A DNA stretch of 5,402 nucleotides, from positions 1 to 5,402 of the forward strand of contig QMYO01000149.1 of NCBI GenBank assembly GCA_003662715.1, in the 5' to 3' direction. The notes under the pieces are model-generated. The model had not been told where the DNA came from. It ran no database searches and was given only the letters and a program-made list of their open reading frames with translations. The translations under genes and the position numbers were made by a program. Positions 1-5,287 of the stretch are shown piece after piece (positions within the stretch are counted from its first letter, which is position 1; each line of letters opens with the position of its first letter). The DNA is from Candidatus Bathyarchaeota archaeon (lineage in GTDB: Archaea > Thermoproteota > Bathyarchaeia > Bathyarchaeales > Bathyarchaeaceae).

Positions 1-25
1 AATCAGTTGGTAATGCGGTATTCTA

Positions 26-36
26 TTGTTGAACAA
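26..36. promoter_or_regulatory. Palindrome TTGTTGAACAA, candidate operator half of a pair
   Basis: TTGTT-G-AACAA is a perfect inverted repeat with one central base. The same sequence, with the other central base, occurs at the glnA promoter (4662-4672). A related palindrome lies 24 bp downstream, centre to centre. It may serve the Lon gene or a gene beyond the left edge. The regulator is not known; the local Lrp protein is an inferred candidate. Confidence 0.4.
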
Positions 37-49
37 ACAAAATTTTCCA

Positions 50-60
50 TTGTCAGACAA
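50..60. promoter_or_regulatory. Palindrome TTGTCAGACAA, second site of the pair
   Basis: TTGTC-A-GACAA is a perfect inverted repeat of the same form (TTGTY-N-RACAA) as the site at 26-36. The 24-bp spacing is a little over two helical turns, compatible with cooperative binding. A competing explanation is that both lie in a short open frame encoding SIVEQ...SIVRQ, so a small coding repeat could produce the similarity. Confidence 0.35.
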
Positions 61-93
61 AACTACAGTAGGTTAAATAACCGAGCCGAGTAG

Positions 94-103
94 GATATAA
101 AAA
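94..103 (+). promoter_or_regulatory. Weak candidate TATA box for the Lon gene
   Basis: GATATAAAAA follows CCGAGTAG. It is the best TATA-like box upstream of the Lon gene on the plus strand. A start site about 25 bp downstream would give a leader of roughly 170 nt, long for an archaeal mRNA. No alternative box close to the gene is obvious, so the assignment is tentative. Confidence 0.25.
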
Positions 104-255
104 AAGCAATTCTTTCCTTTCTATCTTCTATCAGCTTTTGCTATATTGCTAATATTGAAATAATGACTAATAACGTTGGAAAGGTATGTGCAACATGAGA
201 CGTCACCTTGAAACCAGAAAAAACAGAGAAACTCAACACAGCCACTAGCATATTC

Positions 256-273
256 AGCTCTTTCAATAGAGCT
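256..273 (+). other. Small hairpin just upstream of the Lon ribosome binding site
   Basis: AGCTCT and AGAGCT form a perfect 6-bp stem around the loop TTCAAT. The hairpin ends 9 nt before the Shine-Dalgarno sequence. It is too short to be classed as a known RNA element. It could affect translation of the Lon gene or be chance. Confidence 0.25.
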
Positions 274-282
274 AAGTTTGCC

Positions 283-291
283 GAGGAGGTG
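283..291 (+). promoter_or_regulatory. Ribosome binding site that fixes the Lon start
   Basis: GAGGAGGTG is a very strong archaeal Shine-Dalgarno sequence. It lies 7 nt before TTG at 299. The longer in-frame start at TTG 278 would place this site inside the coding region and has no comparable site of its own, so 299 is preferred. Confidence 0.8.
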
Positions 292-298
292 CCTATCT

Positions 299-2497
299 TT
301 GCCCCGTAGCCTTTTCGGAGATGAAATTGAGGTTTTACGGAGAACCGTTAAAGGTAAGAAAGTTAAGGTAAAATGGGATTGGGCGAACTTTGAAAGCACT
401 AAAGGTTTCCCGGTTGACGACAACCTGATGTCATGGGTTATTGGTCAAGACAGAGCACTGCAAGAATGTTTCCTATGCCTTGACGAGTGGGCGCACAAAC
501 TGAAGTGGCTTGAAAAGAACAAATGGTACGAAGACTGGAAAAACTCAAGCGCAACCAAGCCTGGAGCCAAGACAAAACTGAGCCCTGGACCCTACCTCCT
601 CCTTTTAGGAGACCCTGGCACTGGCAAATCTCTTATTGGAAGGGCATTGGCAGATAAACTCACAGAAATCTACAAGGAGAACAAAATCAAATTATTCGAC
701 GTTCTCTGCTGGAGAAACAAGATAATTCCAAGCGAACCCAAAATCTCAATCCATGAGGCGGGGAAGGGTAAAGAAGTAATACGTAAAGAGAAAATTAAAC
801 AGGAGAAAAAGAAGTTTCTCATTTCAACTGGCTTAAAGCTGCTCCAAGCATTCCTAATAATATTCGGCTTAACCCTTCTGTTCCTTGGACTGTACGGCGT
901 ACACAACATCTTCTTGACATGGGCATCCAACCCAGAGATAGCTGAAAACTTAACCTTACAGGAAACCTTCTCCTACAATTTCTTGGACTATTTCTCCAAT
1001 GCATTCCCCTCATTAACCCTCATTCTTGTTCCAGCGGGCTCCATGCTATTCTTCGCCATATTCATATGGTGGTTTGGAAGACTCGGCGGAGCCACTAATC
1101 TGCCAGGCATTGGCGGAGCCCAACAGTCTAACGTACCCAAACTGATAGTGGACAACTCTTCTCAACGAGCTCCCTTTATAGATGCTACCGCTCACAGGTC
1201 TTCTCAACTGTTTGGAGACATAGCTTGGGACCCATACCAAACAGGTGGACTAGGAACCCCTGAACATCAAAGAGTAACTGCCGGAGACGTTCACAGAGCA
1301 TCCCTAGGCATCCTCTACATAGATGAAATAAAGAATCTTGACCCAGTTGAAGCCATCACTCTGCTAACCGTATTAGAAGACGGACAACTACCCATCACCT
1401 CGAGAGGACGTCTACAACTCGGCGGCACCGCTGCACTAGCCGTTTCCACCGAGCCAATCCCCTGCATGTGTTTCCTCGTCGGCGCTGGCAACTTCGACTC
1501 AATCAGCCAAATACATCCAGCACTTATGGATAGGATTTATGGGTATGGCAAGGTGGTTAGAATGAACAATGACATGCCGAACACGGTTAAAAACCGCCGC
1601 AAATACGTTCAGTTCATTGCACAGGAAGTGCAGCGTTTCCATCTAATTCCTTTCAGCAGAGAAGCCTGCGAAGAAATTGTTGCTGAAGGTAGACGTAGAA
1701 GCAACAAAAAAGATGCGTTGACCACTAGGTTTAGACCCCTAATCTCCATCATTAAAACCGCTGCTACGCTAGCCATGAACGAAAGAAAGAAGATTGTTGA
1801 AAGAAGACATGTCATAGAAGCTATTGAAAACCATTGTAAAACAATTCAGCGACAAATACTGGAACATCAGCTAAACGAAAGAGGTAAACTGTTAGAAATT
1901 AAACCAGAAGGCAACAAGCTCGGACAAATCTACGGCTTAGGCGTTGTATCCGACCCATACAGCGGAGAAATGACCGGCAACGTGTTATGCGTCAGAGCCC
2001 ACATGGTTAAAAGAGTCAAGGGCTCTAGGAAATATCCATTGAAAGGATACTACAAAGTAACCGGCATAGCCAAAGGAAGCGCGGAAAAATTCATATCCGA
2101 CAGCGTAGCGAAAGTTAGAAGCGTCATACTTCAAAAATATGGAGTAGACATCGCCCAAGATTACTTAACCCACATCGACTTCGCCCAATCCTACGGAGTC
2201 GACGGACCCTCAGCAGGAGTTACAATGGCTATACTACTCTGTTCTATGCTGGAGGGAAAACCAATTAGACAAGACGTAGCCGTCACTGGCGAAATCAACG
2301 TTGGAGTGAATGATGCAGTGCTAGTTACTGCTGTTGGTGGGCTACACGAGAAGATTAAAGCTGCTGAGACATGGGGATTCAAGAAGGTAGTGGTGCCTCA
2401 AAAAAACTTTGACCACTCCATAGATGTTAAAGACTACAAGATAGAAGTGGTGCCAGGCAAAAACTTAGACGACTACCTAAAAGAGTGCCTAGCATAG
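299..2497 (+). CDS. lonB: Membrane-anchored ATP-dependent Lon protease, LonB type
   Basis: This encodes a 732-residue ATP-dependent Ser/Lys protease. Archaeal LonB proteins are membrane-bound and degrade misfolded and regulatory proteins. The TTG start at 299 is chosen because GAGGAGGTG precedes it by 7 nt. Visible parts in order are: VIGQ box (47-50); Walker A GDPGTGKS (104-111); a LonB-type insertion with two hydrophobic segments (about 181-208 and 239-260) separated by about 30 residues; the LonB hallmark GGLGTPEHQRV; Walker B LYIDE (D342, E343); sensor-1 N398; probable arginine finger R412; sensor-2 arginine at 477 or 479; and the protease domain from about 530, with catalytic S638 in DGPSAG and K685 in GGLHEK. 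No LonA N-terminal domain is present. Oddities are a Trp-rich insertion before Walker A, LonA-like catalytic motifs and 47 rather than about 43 residues between Ser and Lys. All catalytic residues are present, so it should be active. It converges on the RAM gene. Confidence 0.95.
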   Translation: MPRSLFGDEIEVLRRTVKGKKVKVKWDWANFESTKGFPVDDNLMSWVIGQDRALQECFLCLDEWAHKLKWLEKNKWYEDWKNSSATKPGAKTKLSPGPYLLLLGDPGTGKSLIGRALADKLTEIYKENKIKLFDVLCWRNKIIPSEPKISIHEAGKGKEVIRKEKIKQEKKKFLISTGLKLLQAFLIIFGLTLLFLGLYGVHNIFLTWASNPEIAENLTLQETFSYNFLDYFSNAFPSLTLILVPAGSMLFFAIFIWWFGRLGGATNLPGIGGAQQSNVPKLIVDNSSQRAPFIDATAHRSSQLFGDIAWDPYQTGGLGTPEHQRVTAGDVHRASLGILYIDEIKNLDPVEAITLLTVLEDGQLPITSRGRLQLGGTAALAVSTEPIPCMCFLVGAGNFDSISQIHPALMDRIYGYGKVVRMNNDMPNTVKNRRKYVQFIAQEVQRFHLIPFSREACEEIVAEGRRRSNKKDALTTRFRPLISIIKTAATLAMNERKKIVERRHVIEAIENHCKTIQRQILEHQLNERGKLLEIKPEGNKLGQIYGLGVVSDPYSGEMTGNVLCVRAHMVKRVKGSRKYPLKGYYKVTGIAKGSAEKFISDSVAKVRSVILQKYGVDIAQDYLTHIDFAQSYGVDGPSAGVTMAILLCSMLEGKPIRQDVAVTGEINVGVNDAVLVTAVGGLHEKIKAAETWGFKKVVVPQKNFDHSIDVKDYKIEVVPGKNLDDYLKECLA

Positions 2498-2621
2498 TTT
2501 TTCAGTGTTTAGCTTGCCTCTCAACAGCCTACTTTCGCTTTAAGCAAACTTCAGAGAATGAGAAGCCTCATGAGAACACTCTTGGAAACAACTTTAGGCG
2601 CCTCAATTACACTAATCAACA
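2498..2621. other. Convergent intergenic spacer
   Basis: This separates the 3' ends of the Lon gene and the second RAM gene. A TTTTTC run directly follows the Lon stop and could assist termination on the plus strand. A 5-bp stem ATGAG-AAGC-CTCAT lies at 2558-2571. No strong terminator or RNA gene is visible for either direction. Confidence 0.5.
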
Positions 2622-2912
2622 CTAAGGCGGCGTTATAGTTGGCGGATGAAAAATCGATATGTGGGTCTCGGTGTGAATTACATTGGGATGCTGCTCCACC
2701 ATTTCATATATAATCTTTTTAAGATCTTGAAGACTATCTGCTTCGATCACCACTACAGCGTCAAATCTCCCTAAGACCGAGTTAGCCATCTTTACACCCT
2801 TTATGCGCCTCGACCTCACAATCTCCTCGGAAGTACCAGGCTTCATAGTAACCAGCACAAAGGCTCTTATAGCCTTACGGCGAAGGTCCTTGGTTGAAGA
2901 CAACCTAGTCAC
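2622..2912 (-). CDS. Stand-alone RAM-domain protein (Lrp/AsnC ligand-binding domain only), second copy
   Basis: This small protein of 96 residues resembles the C-terminal effector-binding domain of Lrp/AsnC regulators and has no helix-turn-helix. The core runs from about residue 15 (IRAFVLVTMKPGTSEE) through GRFD at 48-51 to the final strand NVIHTETHISIF. In the last 46 core residues it is roughly 54% identical to the neighbouring RAM protein by hand alignment, so the two are paralogues. Unlike its sister it has a basic N-terminal extension of about 13 residues and a proline-rich tail. The start is uncertain: AGGAGA (2915-2920) is only 2 nt from GTG 2912 but 11 nt from TTG 2903. It begins 9 nt after the sister gene's stop, so co-transcription is likely. 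Such domains form dimers to octamers and usually bind amino acids; the ligand here is unknown. Confidence 0.85.
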   Translation of the reverse strand: MTRLSSTKDLRRKAIRAFVLVTMKPGTSEEIVRSRRIKGVKMANSVLGRFDAVVVIEADSLQDLKKIIYEMVEQHPNVIHTETHISIFHPPTITPP

Positions 2913-2921
2913 ACTCTCCTA

Positions 2922-3152
2922 CTAGAATAGAGTTATCGACGTCTCGGTGTGAACGATGTTTGGGTCCTTCTCAACTACCTTGTATAAGATTTCATTGATC
3001 TCCTCGAGAGTTGGCGCCTCTATGACTACTATAGCGTCGTATCTACCATAAACTGAGTCTGCATGTAGAACCTTTTTAACTCGACCTTTGATGGCTTTGA
3101 CAACCTCTTCAGAGGTTCCAGGCTTTGTTTCAATCAATATATATGCTTTCAT
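2922..3152 (-). CDS. Stand-alone RAM-domain protein (Lrp/AsnC ligand-binding domain only), first copy
   Basis: This 76-residue protein is almost exactly one RAM domain (beta-alpha-beta-beta-alpha-beta). It shows MKAYILIETKPG as the first strand, GRYD at 36-39 followed by the strand AIVVIEA, an amphipathic helix, and the closing strand NIVHTETSITLF. There is no DNA-binding domain. The ATG at 3152 is chosen because GAGGTG (3160-3165) lies 7 nt upstream; GTG 3158 sits immediately next to that site and is unlikely. The family (known as stand-alone RAM or SraR-type proteins) assembles into rings and binds amino acids, either forming mixed complexes with full-length Lrp proteins or acting alone. 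It lies 37 nt downstream of the glutamine synthetase stop, with the second RAM gene 9 nt beyond. This points to sensing of glutamine or another amino acid, which is inference. Confidence 0.9.
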   Translation of the reverse strand: MKAYILIETKPGTSEEVVKAIKGRVKKVLHADSVYGRYDAIVVIEAPTLEEINEILYKVVEKDPNIVHTETSITLF

Positions 3153-3159
3153 ACACACT

Positions 3160-3165
3160 CACCTC
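3160..3165 (-). promoter_or_regulatory. Ribosome binding site for the first RAM gene
   Basis: The minus strand reads GAGGTG, 7 nt before ATG 3152. This supports the shorter start over GTG 3158, which would almost touch the site. Confidence 0.7.
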
Positions 3166-3189
3166 TATTATAATAATTTATTTCTGCAT

Positions 3190-4647
3190 TTAATAATCAA
3201 GGTATTTCATAATTTCCCATGGAGTGACATAAAGGCAGTATTGGTTCCAGTCATTGGTCTTATATTCTATAAAAGCGTCAAATATGTGGCTTCCAAGAGT
3301 TCTATGGATCACTTCATCACTCTTCATCTCATCAAGCGCATCCTTTAGCGTTGTCGGCAACTCCTTTATGCCCAGAGCCCGCCTCCTCTCAACGGTCAAC
3401 TCGTACACATCCTCATCCACCGGGTCGCCAGGATCAATCTTCTTTGCTACACCGTCGAGTCCCGCCATAAGGATGCACGAATAAGCCAAGTAAGGATTGC
3501 AGGACGGATCAACAGAACGAAACTCTGCACGTTTAGCTGAAGCAAATTTAGGTCCCTTGAAGTAGACGGGAACTCTCACAAGGGCTGATCTGTTGCGGCG
3601 TGACCACATTATGTAAATTGGAGCCTCAAAGCCTGGCACGAGTCGTTTGTAGGAGTTTACTGTTGAACAACCTATGGCGGTAATGGCTTTGGCGTGTTCT
3701 AATAGACCTCCTATGAAATATCTGCCTGTTTGGCTTATCTCAGCGTATTCATCATTCTCGTCGTACATGACGTTTTCTCCATTTTTCCATAGGGAAACGT
3801 GAACGTGCATCCCACTTGCGTTGTCAAGGTAAACCGGCTTAGGCATAAAAGTGGCAATCAACCCATGCTTTTTCGCAACGTTTTTCGCCACAAACTTATA
3901 GTATATAGTCCTATCCGCGGTCTCCACTAAACCTCCATAGCGAAAATCAATCTCCAACTGCCCAGCCGTTGCCACCTCATGATGATGCATCTCCACCTCG
4001 AAACCAAAGTTTTCTTCAAGTATCGAAGCAACTTCATTACGATACTCAATGGTTGTGTCCTCAGGCGGAGGCCTAAAATATGCTTCTTTAGGCCTTAAAG
4101 TAAAGTTTCCAGGCGTAATCTCTGGCGACTCAGGCACAACCCTCGGCGCGCCCCAAGAATCTCCAGCGCCACCTTTCGGACTGACCCAGAGGTCCCAGAC
4201 CAATTTCGTTGGGTCGATGGATGTAAAGACGAAGTACTCCAGTTCAGGACCGAAGCAGCTTGTATAGCCCATTTCCTCTGCTGCTTTGACAGCTCTCTTT
4301 GCAACGTAACCTCTCGGGCATACCTCAGAAGCTTCTTTGCCTCCATATGCTTCGTAGATGTCTCCTAGAATGATGGCGCTCTTCTGCTTTTCGTCGCTAG
4401 TCCATGGGAGGATGGCTAATGTCTTCGGGTCTGGCATAAGAACCATATCTGATTCTTCGATGGATTTGAAACCCCTAACTGAAGAGCCGTCGAAGCCAAT
4501 TCCTGTAGTGAAAACTTGTCCTTCCGTATAATGTTTTGCAGGTATTACCACGTCTTGCATTAAGCCACGAATGTCCACGAATGCCGAGTGTACCCATCTG
4601 ACCTCATTTTTCTTCAATGATTCGATGGCGTTTTTCAAAGCTTCCAT
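3190..4647 (-). CDS. glnA: Glutamine synthetase, type I
   Basis: This encodes a 485-residue cytosolic glutamine synthetase (ATP, glutamate and ammonia to glutamine), expected to be a dodecamer. The ATG at 4647 has AAGGTG 6 nt upstream; GTG 4656 overlaps that site and is rejected. Signature elements are: latch motif FDGSS (D53); metal and ATP ligands E135 and E137 in GPELE; E224 in HHHEV and E232 in AGQLE; H281 in SGMHVH; R335 and flap E341 in NSYKRLVPGFEAP; R353 in SRRNRS; E375 and R377 in AEFR. The enzyme should therefore be active. Y415 sits in DVYELTVERR, not in the bacterial adenylylation motif NLYDLPPEE. The position of the Bacillus glutamine-feedback arginine (R62) appears to be serine. 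Residues about 142-189 carry an insertion of about 31 residues relative to the Bacillus enzyme. It is followed by two RAM genes and is divergent from an Lrp gene. Confidence 0.97.
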   Translation of the reverse strand: MEALKNAIESLKKNEVRWVHSAFVDIRGLMQDVVIPAKHYTEGQVFTTGIGFDGSSVRGFKSIEESDMVLMPDPKTLAILPWTSDEKQKSAIILGDIYEAYGGKEASEVCPRGYVAKRAVKAAEEMGYTSCFGPELEYFVFTSIDPTKLVWDLWVSPKGGAGDSWGAPRVVPESPEITPGNFTLRPKEAYFRPPPEDTTIEYRNEVASILEENFGFEVEMHHHEVATAGQLEIDFRYGGLVETADRTIYYKFVAKNVAKKHGLIATFMPKPVYLDNASGMHVHVSLWKNGENVMYDENDEYAEISQTGRYFIGGLLEHAKAITAIGCSTVNSYKRLVPGFEAPIYIMWSRRNRSALVRVPVYFKGPKFASAKRAEFRSVDPSCNPYLAYSCILMAGLDGVAKKIDPGDPVDEDVYELTVERRRALGIKELPTTLKDALDEMKSDEVIHRTLGSHIFDAFIEYKTNDWNQYCLYVTPWEIMKYLDY

Positions 4648-4653
4648 ATTGCA

Positions 4654-4659
4654 CACCTT
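4654..4659 (-). promoter_or_regulatory. Ribosome binding site for glnA
   Basis: The minus strand reads AAGGTG, 6 nt upstream of ATG 4647. It overlaps the alternative GTG codon at 4656, which is therefore unlikely to be the start. Confidence 0.65.
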
Positions 4660-4660
4660 T

Positions 4661-4673
4661 TTTGTTCAACAAA
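4661..4673. promoter_or_regulatory. Perfect 13-bp palindrome, candidate glnA operator
   Basis: TTTGTT-C-AACAAA is a perfect inverted repeat with one central base. It lies at the transcription start predicted from the glnA TATA box and just upstream of the ribosome binding site, a position typical for repression. Its 11-bp core matches the palindrome at 26-36. The divergently encoded Lrp protein is the obvious candidate binder, by context only. Confidence 0.55.
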
Positions 4674-4693
4674 CCATCTCAATATTAGAATTT

Positions 4694-4710
4694 TATATAT
4701 AAAGCTTTCC
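4694..4710 (-). promoter_or_regulatory. glnA promoter (BRE and TATA box)
   Basis: On the minus strand GGAAAGC is followed by TTTATATATA, a textbook archaeal BRE plus TATA box. Transcription should start near 4671-4673, giving a leader of about 25 nt, and the palindrome at 4661-4673 would cover this start. Confidence 0.7.
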
Positions 4711-4727
4711 TTTTTATGAAAAAAAGG
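4709..4727. repeat. Inverted repeat between the divergent promoters
   Basis: CCTTTTT and AAAAAGG are 7-bp arms around ATGAA. The arms coincide with the purine-rich BRE regions of the two opposed promoters, which may be the whole explanation. A symmetric binding site for a regulator serving both promoters is also possible. Confidence 0.4.
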
Positions 4728-4737
4728 TTTATATATT
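4721..4737 (+). promoter_or_regulatory. lrp promoter (BRE and TATA box)
   Basis: AAAAAGG followed by TTTATATATT (4728-4737) is a strong archaeal promoter core. The predicted start near 4758-4760 leaves a leader of about 48 nt before ATG 4808. It is back to back with the glnA promoter, the two TATA boxes being about 34 bp apart centre to centre. Confidence 0.65.
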
Positions 4738-4754
4738 AAGAAATAAATGAATAA

Positions 4755-4765
4755 GTGTTCATCAA
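4755..4765. promoter_or_regulatory. Degenerate copy of the operator-like palindrome at the lrp start
   Basis: GTGTTCATCAA matches TTGTTCAACAA at 9 of 11 positions. It is centred about 28 bp from the lrp TATA box, close to the 30-bp offset of the perfect palindrome from the glnA TATA box. This fits a weaker autoregulatory site, but a 9/11 match in AT-rich DNA is modest evidence. Confidence 0.3.
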
Positions 4766-4807
4766 AGAGATTACTAGTTTAGGTAAAATCACCAAGAATA
4801 GAAATTT

Positions 4808-5287
4808 ATGGAGGAAACGAAACTGAGTGATAATTCATCTCAAAAAATCGACGATATCGACTTCAAAATCATCCGCCTTCTTCAAGAAGATTCTAGGAGA
4901 AGCTTCGGTAAGATAGCTGATAACCTTGGAATAGCGGTTGGAACTGCATATAACCGTGTTAAGAACTTAGAGGATAAAGGTATCCTAAAAGGTTACACTA
5001 TAATCGTGGACCCGGTTAAACTTGGTTATAGTTTAACAGCGCTTATACTAATCCAAGCTGAGGGACAGTATATTTTAGAGGTTGAAAAAGAACTCGCAAA
5101 GCTAGATGAGGTTATTTGCATCTATGACATCACTGGGGACTTTGACATAGCAGTCGTGGCGAGATTTAGAAGTAGGGATGCGTTAAACAAATTTATTAAA
5201 GACACGCTGAAGCTGCCTCATGTAATAAGAACGGTTACAAATGTTGCTTTAAACGTTGTTAAGGAAGACTTCAGAGTCAAAGTATGA
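4808..5287 (+). CDS. Full-length Lrp/AsnC family transcriptional regulator
   Basis: This 159-residue protein has the standard two-domain Lrp layout. A winged helix-turn-helix spans about residues 14-62 (IDDIDFKIIRLLQEDSRRSF..., with recognition helix around AVGTAYNRVKNLEDKG, 43-58). A RAM effector-binding domain spans about 74-150 and includes GDFD at 110-113. Length and motifs are normal for the family. ATG 4808 is the natural start, with a usual-length tail before the first helix, but no clear ribosome binding site precedes it. Its promoter is back to back with that of glnA, so it probably regulates glnA and itself. The two RAM proteins across the locus resemble its C-terminal domain in fold class and could assemble with it. 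The effector and the direction of regulation (activator or repressor) cannot be read from sequence. Confidence 0.93.
   Translation: MEETKLSDNSSQKIDDIDFKIIRLLQEDSRRSFGKIADNLGIAVGTAYNRVKNLEDKGILKGYTIIVDPVKLGYSLTALILIQAEGQYILEVEKELAKLDEVICIYDITGDFDIAVVARFRSRDALNKFIKDTLKLPHVIRTVTNVALNVVKEDFRVKV

Larger units (their letters stand above)
1..298. other. Gene-poor region upstream of the Lon gene
   Basis: No convincing gene lies here. Frame 1 is open from the left edge to a TAG at 91-93 (about 30 codons), so the tail of a rightward upstream gene is possible but unsupported. Inside are two perfect 11-bp palindromes (26-36 and 50-60), an inverted repeat GGTTA-AA-TAACC (71-82), an ATATAAAA box near 96-103, a tiny ORF with an SD-like AAGGT (195-248) and a 6-bp stem hairpin (256-273). 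The region is AT-rich and looks like intergenic and leader DNA. If the box near 96-103 drives the Lon gene, its leader would be about 170 nt. Confidence 0.5.

Noticed and set aside
1..93. Open frame running in from the left edge, ending at TAG 91-93
   Set aside because: Only about 30 codons are visible, with no recognisable family. It may be the tail of an upstream gene, but the visible part cannot support a call.
121..423. Minus-strand ORF of 100 codons overlapping the Lon leader and start
   Set aside because: It overlaps the well-supported Lon gene and its ribosome binding site, and the translation resembles no known family.
1080..1120. Repeated GGCGGAGCC in the Lon gene
   Set aside because: It encodes a glycine-rich stretch (GGA twice) after the second membrane segment; a coding coincidence, not a DNA element.
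2558..2638. 26-codon plus-strand ORF (MRSLMRTLLETT...) after the Lon gene
   Set aside because: It has no ribosome binding site, overlaps the end of the second RAM gene and is within chance length.
3660..3670. CTGTTGAACAA, a 10/11 match to the operator-like palindrome, inside glnA
   Set aside because: It encodes the conserved STVNS stretch of glutamine synthetase, so codon choice explains it; there is no promoter nearby.
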